From: Sipunculus nudus
Taxonomy: Eukaryota; Annelida; Sipuncula; Golfingiida; Sipunculidae
Direction: 5' to 3'
DNA: 64,000 bases
NCBI GenBank assembly: GCA_026874595.1
Contig: CM049314.1
Coordinates: 53,985,812-54,049,811, forward strand
Position 1 is the stretch's first letter. Every line of letters starts with the position of its first letter. Of this stretch, positions 51,403 to 61,692 are shown piece by piece. The notes under the pieces are model-generated. The model saw nothing but the letters and a program-made list of their open reading frames with translations. It was not told the origin of the DNA and did no database searches. The position numbers and the translations under genes were made by a program.

Positions 51403-51743
51403 TAGTGAAGTGAGCTAAACATTTAAATATCATTCTTACTGTACCTACAATTACATAATAACTTCTGTTGTATGCATCAGTTACAAATATAACATAGACA
51501 AAAATTTGACATAAACATATATTATGAACAATAAAAAGCATGAACTTTCAGATAAATCAAAGGGTATTTGTGCCTGCTTCTCATTCTTACCATCATAGAG
51601 TAATAATTAGAATTTAAAATAAGTTAAAACATTACATGTTCAGTTCTTAAATAGGTTTCCAATATTAATATAAAAGTAATAACTAGTGTAGGAACAATTC
51701 CTCAAGGTTATCACCATAGTGAACTTGAGCAATGTGATCAGCA

Positions 51744-52531
51744 TCATCTATATCTTGGCAAATATTTGGCATTCCAAGTCCAAGCAGTTTGTACCTTGGG
51801 GTCATTTTTAACCCTGTTGAAAACTTGAACCAGTTCTTTGCACAAATCATCAACAATCATGACACCTGAATGTTTAAGCTGTTTCCTCTCTTTTTGTACT
51901 GCTTTTCTATCATCTATATTTTTAAATCTGACAATTATTGGCCTTGACTTATTCTGACTTTTTTTACCCACTCTATGTGCAGAATCTATGGCTTGTACAG
52001 GCATGTTTATATGCATTTTTTCATTCAACAGTTTATGAACAGTTTCTTTACAGTTTTCATCTGTTACTATTTCTGAGACACCAGTAATCCTAACGTTCAG
52101 CCTTCGAGAAAACTGCTCATTATTTACAGCCAGTACTTTTGCTTGGTGAGCTTTCTCTTTAGTGTCCTGAGATTCGTTTCTCAGGTCACTATTTTCTCTT
52201 TCCAATCTGGCAACCTTTCTCTCCAAAGCATCTGTTTTCGTTTTCAGTTCAAACACTCTAGATTCCATTTTTTCTAAATATGTATCAATGACAGCTTTGA
52301 ATTCATTACTTATCTCTATTTTGAGTTGCACAAGCATATTACTGAGTACTTGTTCTGTTACTACCCCTTCTGCCATCTCTCTGTTTAGATTTTCACTATT
52401 ACCTGCCACTTTTTTCAAACTGAATTTAGTTTTTTTACTGATATACGAGAACACTCTGGGGATGAACTAGCAATACTTGAAGAACTAGATAAAGTAGACC
52501 TTAATCTCTTCCTGTCATCATCCCTAGACAT
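51744..52531 (-). pseudogene. LINE ORF1 (coiled-coil RNA-binding protein), one frameshift
   Basis: From an ATG at 52531 the frame begins MSRDDDRKRLRS followed by a serine-rich stretch, then shifts by one base near the T7 tract at about 52,430-52,440. The remaining frame runs 51,744-52,454: a heptad-like coiled coil (ALERKVARLERENSDLRNE), RRLNVRITGV, then SAHRVGKK and RPIIVRF of the L1 ORF1 RNA-recognition fold. It would have coated the LINE RNA. A stop follows KYLPRYR. Confidence 0.8.
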
Positions 52532-53246
52532 ATCAAAGTGAAAATCTTGTGTATGCAGTATGTTACACTGTTATCATTTGAATATAAATAGGCTCAAAAT
52601 GGTATAAAGGATTTACATGATATGTATCATTCTTATATATTCTATCACAACAAACATGTATATCAAATAAATGAAAGTTCACAATACTTACGGGCCAGCT
52701 GGTGCATCTGGGCGATAATGGGTGTATTTACTTAAAAGTAAACACAACACTCAGTTCCAACCAAGTGCTCATGTACTCTAGGGTTTTGAAAGGTGTGTCA
52801 AGGCACCCAGTGGGCAGAACAATGGGCACTGGCTATTGAAATTCCATTGAATTTAGAAAAAGTAAAATTTACAGAGTTACATGAATGATAACCTTTGAAA
52901 TGTATTTGGAACAAAAAGCTAGTCTATTAAACTAGTTTATGTTAAATTATTGAAATGGTACTTGCCCACAAAGCATATAAATTTGATGATAATTTGAGAG
53001 CCTCAAAGTATGACACCTTCCCTGTGTACACCAGCTGACCTTCCATATACCAGACGTATTGCCCGTAACCGATCATATGTTGAGTCTGTACCACTTGGAG
53101 AAGTTTGAACGTGATCACAATGTGCACGTCTTCATCAATTACATGATTAGCCCGCTGTTACGTGATGAACAAACGGTAAACTATATAATAGTTATGGAAC
53201 ACTGCTTAACAGTCACCCCTAAGTAAACACCACGCACTGTCTTTAA

Positions 53247-53690
53247 AGGGGCATAATCACCTATCAGACCTTTACAAAGTAAAAGTAATCCCTTGGAGCT
53301 TTTATACAAATACGCCAGAAAACGTGGATATCACAGGCTGCTTGTGTTGTTTATATCAACGTGTTTGTAATATATGGGGCCCGCCTAAATATCAAAACAA
53401 AGTCAACAAGGGCATCTTGCAGCAAGTCAGATAAGCCAGAGCTTTGCAAATGGCGTTTTGTAACAAATGACTTTTCTACCTCCGCATATATGCAACCTAC
53501 CACCATAGGTTACATGTTTTCCCCTTTGCCATCAATGCCAATTTTACAAACACGTGTTGATGACCAAGTTCATGCATCCATCAGGAATGTCTTATAAGTA
53601 CTTTTCACAATATAATTACTCTTAGATCATTAATATAAACACAGATGAAGCCAGAAATCACTTTAATTCATTTTCAAAAGGTAGGCTAAT
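53247..53690. mobile_element. TTAA-type MITE, copy 2 (inverted relative to copy 1)
   Basis: Reverse-complement relative of 3241-3701: it shares CCTATCAGACCTTTA, GATATCACAGGCTGCTTG, GGGCCCGCC, AAATGGCGTTTTG and TCATTTTCAAAAGGTA in mirror order. The left end is TTAA|AGGGGCATAATCACC. The right end is cut by the element at 53691-55000; a degraded tail continues after 55007. Confidence 0.7.
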
Positions 53691-55000
53691 CAAGGAGTTT
53701 ACAGGGATGGAGTAACAACTGTCAGAAGCCCTGCCAGGTCGCGAGTGTCAGTCGTGCGCTAATTGCAATTAAGACATGATAAGCCCATTAACTCTATTGA
53801 ACGCCTATTGTGCCGCGGGGTTAGGCGCAGCGGCGGCACCGCCTTTGATAAAGCGAGCCTGCTAGATGTTACTTCTGCGGTCCGCTGTAGCTCGCTGAAG
53901 CGGAGAGCGATATATGCAGTAACTGAGCAGTAAATCACTGGAATAACATTGACCGGAATTATGAATGCACAAATCGTTTGTTTTGTCAAGAATTACGCGC
54001 AACAAACATATCTAGAAAAGTCTCGTGTTGAGGAATCACTTGATCGATTTTGGGATAGATGCGGTCACTCTACATCAACTTCTGCCGTGATTCATGACGG
54101 ACGGACTGGTAAGTGTAAACCTTACTTTCCCTGAATAACTTCGGAAATATAAAAAATTCCATCAGTTCATACACTTCTGACTTATATTAATAATTAGCCA
54201 TGTATTATAGTATTCCGTCGATAAAAAAAATTTTGACGCTTGTGATCGGATGACTCTCTTTTTGATGGATAACAGATAGCCATCGCCCCCTCTGTCACTG
54301 ACGGCGTTGTTCTCGTATTATCGCCCATATTTACCGCAGCCAAGCTCAGGCGTTATTAGCAACGAAAGCTTCACACATGTTTCCCACACATAAGAAAATA
54401 TGGTATTCAAATTTATGATTGTTAAAAAATTTATATTAAATACTACCCGAGATAAATTTGGTAACTTAGGCCAAAAAAATAAAAGGGTATGGTTCTCAGG
54501 CACTTTTTTTCAGAAATCAATGCGGGCGGGCCGTATTTTATTTTTTACCTTTTTTTGTATGTTTCGATAAAATGTCATTTGATCTGGGAAAAGCATGAAA
54601 ATGACAGGTTTCTTCTTGCTAAACAGGTAAAGGCACTACATAAAAAAGATAATGGTATCGAAATTGTATTATTTTATCTTCTTGAAAGATGAAAATCAAA
54701 ATAAAAATGTTTGATGCGGGGGGTTAAAATTGACGCGGGCGGTGCCTGAGAACCATACCTTTTATTTTTTTTTTTTTGGCCTTACTCATCCTTGTCACAA
54801 TATTTATAAAAATACCGGTACTATAACGAGCTGTTCCGAATTAGTCACGCCGAAGGCGGGTCTCTCGCGCTGTATCAATTAGCACCGGGCTTATCAGCGG
54901 TATCTCTTTGTGCCTTAGAGCAGCGAGTTTTATGACCCCCGTCAGCAACATCCGACACGGCAAGACTCTCACTTGATACTCCATCCCTGTAAACTCCTTG
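53691..55000. mobile_element. 1.3-kb TIR element inserted in the MITE
   Basis: A perfect 24-bp inverted repeat bounds it: CAAGGAGTTTACAGGGATGG plus AGTA at 53691-53714, and its reverse complement at 54977-55000. GGCTAAT flanks both sides (53684-53690 and 55001-55007), a 7-bp target duplication. It has no transposase. An open stretch at 53,961-54,111 ends at a good donor (CTG|gtaagt) but has no recognised domain. Confidence 0.8.
54469..54781. mobile_element. Harbinger-like MITE nested in the TIR element
   Basis: TTA flanks both ends (54466-54468 and 54782-54784). The ends are long inverted repeats starting GGCC followed by an A tract, AAAAGG and TATGGTTCTCAGGCAC. A 3-bp TWA duplication with GG/GC termini is typical of PIF/Harbinger MITEs; assignment is by that rule only. 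Confidence 0.65.
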
Positions 55001-55527
55001 GGCTAATTAGCAGCTTCAACATTCAAACGTTTCAAGGTATTTCTATAACCCTGGTCTACGGACTCGTAATTTGAATGCACTTCTAATTAACCAGCCCCGC
55101 CCAGGGAAAACAATACCTCATTATTTAAATTTGTGCTGGAGATATCAGAACGATAAAACAAAACTTGTGGTTTGGTCATTATGCTCAATTAAGAGTCAGT
55201 CTCTATATATAGCTTCTGCTACGAGAAATCTAATAGATGACTCTGACGACAGTCTGGGCACTTGAAATGTGTCGTTCTTTCTGATATAAACGATAATATC
55301 CTGGATTGTACACAGGTACAAAGTGCAAGTAATAATTCACTTTCTCAGTGAGCGATTCGTTACGCTTTATCATATCACCTTAAACGGTGTGACAAGGATA
55401 CATATCTCGTGTTGACCGTAATCCGTACATGTATAGATAGATCTACGTTGGATTATTTGTCACTGTAACCAAGCTGCACATCAAACAACAGACCAAGAAT
55501 AGTAGTGGTTACTTCATTACACATATC

Positions 55528-55619
55528 ATGGTGTCAGAGTTACAGCGACAGAGGATGAGGATCGCTTTATCTGTGATCTCCCTCGTCATCCTTACGACCA
55601 CCGTAAAGGGTAAGTAAAA

Positions 55620-55667
<48 letters not shown>

Positions 55668-56090
55668 TTATATATATATATATATATCTTTATAGATACG
55701 CAAAGAATATGACAGTGATTCCGAGAACAGGTCCGAGTCCAAGCCTCGAGAGGGATTCGGCCTAATTTCTGTAATCTCTACCTCCAAGTCTGAGCACAAT
55801 TCCGAGTCCAGGATCTTCGAGTCTTATTATTCCTTGAAAAATTGGACTCAAGTGGTGCATCACTAGTATATAAAAATGATTTAATTACAAAATAATCATA
55901 GGGGTTCACTTTGCAATATTGGCCACACAAATAACCGTGCCTTATAAGTACTAGTTCATTTATCATAAAAAATCTCACTTCTTCACGTTTCCAAAAACAT
56001 TGTTCTCATTCAAATTAAGTACAACGGGCCATGACTGTACAGGGACGGATATATTATTATAGAATAAGGGGGGGGGGGGGGGGTATGAGT

Positions 56091-56140
<50 letters not shown>

Positions 56141-59100
56141 TATATGATTCTTTTTGGGGATATCAGCTAATGTATTAATGGGAAAGTTTAGTTTGTGGAG
56201 CTATAAGAGGCCTGGGAATGCATTCAGGTACCGACACTATAATAGGGCGCATCGATTAAATCAATATCGTGACGACAATAAATCACTCGGCCCTTATCTG
56301 AAAGTGCAATTATAATTGAGATATCCAGGCTAAGTGAACATCTCTCGTTCAGTGAATCAATCATTGCACTTATACACCTAGAAACAATAACATTTCGTGT
56401 TGTTGTATCAGCAGAGTGTTTTTCGAGTAACAAACATGTATTTTGATACCACGCGCACTGCGCCATTTGTCTGATAACAAATGGAACTGACCAAGTATAG
56501 TATTTATAATTTAGTGTACGCTCTTAATAACTACGTCCAAACTAGATATGTGCGTAAAGGGCCCTGGGCGGGCCGAAAAATTGAACCCGCATGCGCCCCG
56601 CATCATGTCCTGTCAGCGCACAGCCCATCCAGCAATCAAAGAAAAAAATTCAGTTACTATGATTCTTTCAGCCTGCAACCGCCCCGCAAAATTTTCTTTC
56701 AGTCCGCACCCGCCCCGCCCCGCCCCGCATCTTTTAAGTTTCCGGTCCGCTGTCCAGCCCGCAAAATAATTAAAATAATTAAATGTTTTCGGATCCTAAG
56801 GTTTACATATTAAGAATATTTTACAGCACATATTTATGCCACGCTTATTATTAATATATATGAAATGTTTGATGATTGGAATGAAAAATTAATTTTAATA
56901 CGTTTTTGAAATCATTCAAATCATAATTAATGAAATATTTAAAGACATGTTTGATTAGTTAAAGAGATTTAATATATACATAATAATTTAATACACCTTA
57001 AATATGTTTACATAATTACCAGGGGAATAAACAAACCTTTGGTTTATTACATCTGATTTTGCTTAAATTTAAAAAAAAGTAAAGACAAAAATTTGATTTC
57101 TTCAAAGTATCTATACCCAAAGTTACCCTTTGGAATAGTATTGGGTAATCACAAGCCATCAAACTACTAAGATGGTTTGTGGGTTAACTCTTTTCAGTCA
57201 TAATCAGCTAATTAGCTGAAACTGAGACGAATCAGGTCCAGGGAGTAAAGGGGTAATCTGACCGATGTGGCTTTAGGTTCACGATATTCATTGTGATACA
57301 CATGACCAGAGGGTTGTTTCTTATAGTAGTCATCACCACATTATGCAGGACCCAAACAGTTATTTGACCAGCCAGTGGTCAATGTAAGTAACCATTAGAC
57401 AGCACATGGGGTTACAATTAGATAAGGAGTCCACCTTAGGCTTTGTGGAGTACTAGGTCAATTCAGTCACCCACAGAGCCAGCTATAATTTAATATTCAC
57501 GTTCCTTGAACAGCCAGTTCATCAACCCGCAGCCCGCCCCGCACAGACGTTATTTCAGGCGCCCCGCCCCGCACAGACGTTATTTCAGCCCGCCCCGCAT
57601 TCTTGGATGTAGCCCGCCCCGCACCGCGAAGAATCCTATGCGGGGGCCTGCGGGCACCGCGGGTTGCGGGTCAAAACCCGCCCCGCGCAGGACTCTAGTG
57701 CATAATAACTAATACAACTATCCGATTCCCTATGCCATCTTATACGGGGTGATTAGTTATTTCTACACTAATATTTGGGTAAAAAAAATTGTTTTGGGAA
57801 CAATTTCCTGGGTCCTCCAGAGTGATAAACCTTCAATTACAATAACTGTTTCCTATTTTTCTTCTACCTTCTTTTTGTGTGCGTACGGTTGCTCGTATAT
57901 GTCATACATAACATTTTTTTTATCTCGTTCCCACGCGATAGTATCTCATCGCCACGTGTTAATTATCTCGTTCCAACGGGATAGTATCTCGTGGCCACGC
58001 GATAATTATCTCGTTCCCACGCGGTAGTATCTCGTGGTCACACGATAATTATCTCGTTGTAACAAAATACATTTAGATAGACAATGCTGTAAGACCTACA
58101 TCATGAATCCTTAATTCATGTTTCTCTACACTGGATGAAGACTATGGTAAATTATTTGCATGCATATACAGCGGACTTAATACACTGAGACCTGAAATGA
58201 TGCAACCGGGACTCCTGCAACACTCATGGGCCATGTTTGTGCAGAGTGTTTGAGCGGGGAAGTGTGTGTGTGTGGGGGGGGGGGGGGGTCGGGTTCGGGT
58301 TAAATTTGTCATACTAAATTTTCATGATATGAAATACATAACTGAAATATTATTGTGGAAAAAAAAATTGTGAGGGGGACGAATGAACATATTTCTCGTT
58401 AAAAAATAGTCTCCTTAAAAAGTCAGGGGGCATATCTCTCTGCCCCCCACCCCTGAAGTGGCATGACTGGCACCTTTTGTTTTAAGCTTCTCCCTTGAGA
58501 CATAACACAAACCGTCATGTTGTTTTCCCTGTTCGGTACACTCGAGATTATATAACCCTAACCCTAAAAAAGGATTTTCTGGGAAGGTAAAATACAAACA
58601 AGTGTTACACTTTAATTCATATATTTGGTACACAACAGTTTATATCAGCCTAACCCTAAAACAAACTCAATAGAGTTTTCCATGAACAAAAGAAAAATGG
58701 ATAAGTTGAAACAAGGCGGGTGGGGGGGGGGGATGAAGGGAGAGACAAAAAAAACACAACAAAGACTGGTTTTATTTCAGCTGACAGCGGGCAAGAACTA
58801 AGGGCCGTCGCCAATGACTTTTACGAGTGGATGCTGAGGGAGTTTCCGGAGACCGCGACATATAGAGGGCGCCACGAGTACGACGATAAGCTCACAAATA
58901 TATCTACGGCGGCTCATGATTTGAGAAAGGTAAGAAACACGGATACATATATATGCTTTATTATCTTTCAGTTAATAGCTATGGGTAAATTTTGTAGTTT
59001 AGTGTTTAAAACTAGAAATTTGCATTCTACTGAATGCAAGCCTCAACCATTCACCTTTTCGGCCCATATTCCCAGACTCATGACTTAACGTATATGAATT

Positions 59101-60058
59101 TTCCTTCATAATGAATCCCACTTAAATCAATTTTCCCATTGGCCACTTCCTGAATGCCCCGAACAATTCATGAAATTCCGTTCATGGCTGCATGAGTTAT
59201 GTTGTGAATAAACACACTAACATGCACACACACATAAACACACATACACACGCAAGAACGGGATTGAACGCATACCCTTCTGGCGGAGGCAAAAAAAAAC
59301 CGGTCAGCTAATGACAGTTATAAACATCGCTCTTTGTCTGCTTGCCGCCCATATATTTAAGACAAGACAAGATAAGATAAGATAAGGTATACTTTATTAA
59401 TTCCTTGTATCCCTTAAACGAAGACCAGTGGTACCTACTATGATGATAAAGAATGGAAACTTATAGTGGTCATGGCACACTTGCAGCCCGATCAGTCAAG
59501 TAGAATGAATTGAATCAAAACGTAATATAGTTATATGCATTATGCACGTTTATGTAGGCCTAATTGTAACCATGCTAATAGATTTAAAAAAAATTGAACA
59601 GGTCATTTCCATAGGTCAGCATTAATCAGAAAATTAAAAACACAAGTTGAAGAGGTTAATATGAAAATGAAAGGACCCGGAATAAAATTTTTTTTTAGAT
59701 ATACTCTGCTGATTATCCAAAATGTCATACCGTTTTTATTATGGGGAATGAAGATATTTAAAGTTCGGTCTTAAATTGACATTAAGTATTTAAACTTTTT
59801 GCGTGTAAGTTTTATTTATTCCATACATATGAGTCACTGTATTTCTGTATCTTTTCATTACCAAGTATTTTATTTCTATATACCGTAAGTCTTTTGTATA
59901 TTACACTATTGTACATGTTGCCTACAGGCGGCCTGTGACGACTTCCTCGGGCGCGTCCGGGCCATTGACCAATTCTCGTTATCACAGGAAGATTTTAACA
60001 ACTGTGAGGTACTGGAGCGCCACCTACTGACATTTATCCAAGGGTATCCATGGAGATT
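55528..60058 (+). CDS. Secreted DUF885-family protein, N-terminal 120 residues only
   Basis: Three exons are visible: 55528-55609 (ATG, 82 nt), 58781-58929 (149 nt) and 59928-60058 (131 nt), with donors gtaagt, gtaaga and gtaagt and clean pyrimidine-AG acceptors. Residues 1 to about 27 form a signal peptide (basic start, then ISLVILTTT). The following stretch, with FYEWMLREFPETATYRG and YDDKLTN, fits the N-terminal pattern of DUF885 proteins (W/E-rich helix, P-x-x-AT-x-x-G, YDD-L). These are alpha-helical proteins of about 550-600 residues, originally described in bacteria and also present in invertebrates, resembling metallopeptidase-like folds; their substrate is not established. The gene is open at 60058 in phase 2. 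The remaining exons are not in the window; a minus-strand Ty3/Gypsy element follows 520 bp later, so either it sits in the next intron or the gene is cut off. Confidence 0.72.
55620..55690 (+). repeat. (TA)n microsatellite beside the DUF885 donor
   Basis: Nearly pure TA starts about 10 bp after the exon 1 splice donor. Confidence 0.9.
56069..56138 (+). repeat. Poly-G followed by (AG)n
   Basis: About 16 G, a short spacer, then about 20 AG units, in intron 1 of the DUF885 gene. Confidence 0.9.
56558..57697. mobile_element. hAT-like non-autonomous element in DUF885 intron 1
   Basis: The left end AGGGCCCTGGGCGGG and the reverse complement of the right end, TAGAGTCCTGCGCGGG, align as imperfect TIRs. 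The flanks GTGCGTAA (56550-56557) and GTGCATAA (57698-57705) form an 8-bp target duplication with one mismatch, the hAT length. Subterminal DNA at both ends is packed with CCCGCCCCGC; the centre is AT-rich with no transposase. Confidence 0.72.
57922..58050 (+). repeat. 43-bp tandem repeat, three units
   Basis: ATCTCGTTCCCACGCGATAG, TATCTCGTGGCCACGCGATA, ATT, repeated three times with few changes and a partial fourth. The halves are partly self-complementary (ATCGCGTGG against CCACGCGAT). Confidence 0.85.
59145..59295 (+). repeat. Dispersed repeat, copy 2 (copy 1 at 18880-19020)
   Basis: Same landmarks and orientation as copy 1, with an expanded ACACAC stretch. It lies in DUF885 intron 2. Confidence 0.5.
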
Positions 60059-60506
60059 GTAAGTTCAGCCACGCACACTCAAACAAAATGCATCTTCTGG
60101 AAACAACAAGCCAGTTGTAAAGAAAAATAAACCATGGAACTTTAGATACTTTAGTACTCCTAAGCGTATGTAAATAGAAGGAACGAGACTGTAGGTTCGC
60201 TGTATATGTTGAGTTATAACTTATTTCGGTAACAAATGGATGATACTCTACTCAACAACCTATATCAGTGTATATATACACTACTCACTACATTAAGGAT
60301 ATCGTTGTAGTATTCCCTCTATACCTGCCTGTTCCATAGGGAATTATGTAAGTTACATTATCATTTTTATTATGGGTCAATACAGAACATGCTCTAAATA
60401 TACATTAACCCCTGGCATACAGAAGCTTGGAATCCATAGAAATAACGTTTTGTCATCCTTGCAAATACCCTCAGATACAACTGAGGTCAATCTACATCTA
60501 CACAGT

Positions 60507-60508
60507 GG

Positions 60509-60546
<38 letters not shown>

Positions 60547-60578
60547 TAAATATAAATATAAATATAAATATATATATA
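60507..60578 (+). repeat. (TA)n/(ATAAAT)n microsatellite at the LTR insertion site
   Basis: Pure TA passes into five ATAAAT units, then TA again, directly abutting the LTR at 60579. Any 5-bp target duplication is masked by the repeat. Confidence 0.85.
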
Positions 60579-61252
60579 TGTAACGGGTGTCCGGCATAGC
60601 CAAGTCATCAGTCTCCAGACGTGTACGAAATAACATCAACATGTGGTTGATATAAAACTTTATTCAGACCAAATCAAACATCCCTCATGCGAAGTAGAGA
60701 CTGTCAAGAGAGAAACGAGATACGTTCAGTTTCATGTATCACTGGAAACTCAAGCTTACGCCATGCTTGCAATTATGAAATACCGTTATGAGACAAATTA
60801 CTATCCAGCGTAAAATGAATATAAAATGAATACTGCATAATATTTAAGCTGCGATATATAATTTATACTGCATGATATTTTAGCAATACTCGTGTCTTTT
60901 AAACATTCAAGGAACGTGAATACACCAATGGTTTAGTGTTAATACTTAAGAAAAGTGAAGTGCTCTTACCTGTCAAGAGAGAAACGAGATACGTTCAGTT
61001 CCATGTATCACTGGAAACTGAAGATCCGACTCTCTTGACCCACCGACCTTAACACAGTCACGTGAGAAAACTGGTTTCTTCATGAGAAATGAGAAAACCA
61101 TAAAAAACAACAATAGAAACAATCCAAGCAGACCAGGCAATAAGAAACAATGGCTAGAAACCACAAGGCAAAGAGCGAGACCAGCAAACAACCAGTTGAA
61201 ACCTGAAACAGAATTTATATCACAGACATCATTTTGTTTCACATCCGTTACA
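60579..61252 (-). repeat. 3' LTR of Ty3/Gypsy element
   Basis: The 674-bp segment starts TGTAACGG and ends CCGTTACA, an 8-bp inverted end pair. On the minus strand it directly follows a purine tract GAGGGGAGGG (61253-61262), the expected polypurine primer site. A polyadenylation-like GAATAAAG lies on the minus strand near 60,660. A 53-bp block (GAGAGAAACGAGATACGTTC...) occurs twice inside the LTR, at about 60,698-60,750 and 60,970-61,022. Confidence 0.82.
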
Positions 61253-61692
61253 CCCTCCCCTCAGCTTAATAAAATGGCGACCCGACATTTACCTCTAACA
61301 TATGGAGAAAATTTACTGAGCTCCAACAAAAAAATCAAGAAAAATTCTCCCAGCTCAGCCGCCACCCCCAGCTGAGAAAAGTGGCGTCCCGACACACTGG
61401 CAATAACTTAAAAATCACACATCGATACAGCGTGAAAACGGAACACAAGCTCCAGCAACCATAGAATAATAAAAACACACAATAGGCAAATCATTTATTG
61501 TCGCATTTTCGTGAAATTATGGTGCATATACATGTGCAGACATTTGTACGCCGAGACCATCGTGGCCACGACCGGTCGCACGGACAAGCTTATAACATGT
61601 TTGTAGTGATGGCGGCCACTGAAAGAGACTAATATAATTGGTATAATGCTATAATGATATGGAACACAAACAGTTTACAGTCGGTCTTCCAT

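Larger units (their letters stand above)
47241..53043 (-). mobile_element. Full-length L1/Tx1-type LINE with 12-bp target duplication
   Basis: On the minus strand the element has a roughly 510-bp 5' region, ORF1 (52531-51744), ORF2 (51402 to about 47,626), then a 3' tail with AATAAAG and a poly-A run (the T9 at 47241-47249). CATATACCAGAC lies immediately outside both ends (47229-47240 and 53044-53055), a perfect 12-bp target-site duplication. This shows a complete, non-truncated insertion of about 5.8 kb. Both ORFs are disrupted, so it is no longer autonomous. ORF1 with coiled coil plus RNA-binding fold, EEP endonuclease, RT with FADD and a C-terminal Cys/His motif is the L1-superfamily layout. 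Confidence 0.88.

Noticed and set aside
53949..54134. 61-codon ORF with a good splice donor
   Set aside because: It lies inside a TIR element and matches no family; kept only as a remark on that element.
58548..58660. CCCTAACCCTAA telomere-like repeats
   Set aside because: Only two units at each of two places; too short to be interstitial telomere DNA.
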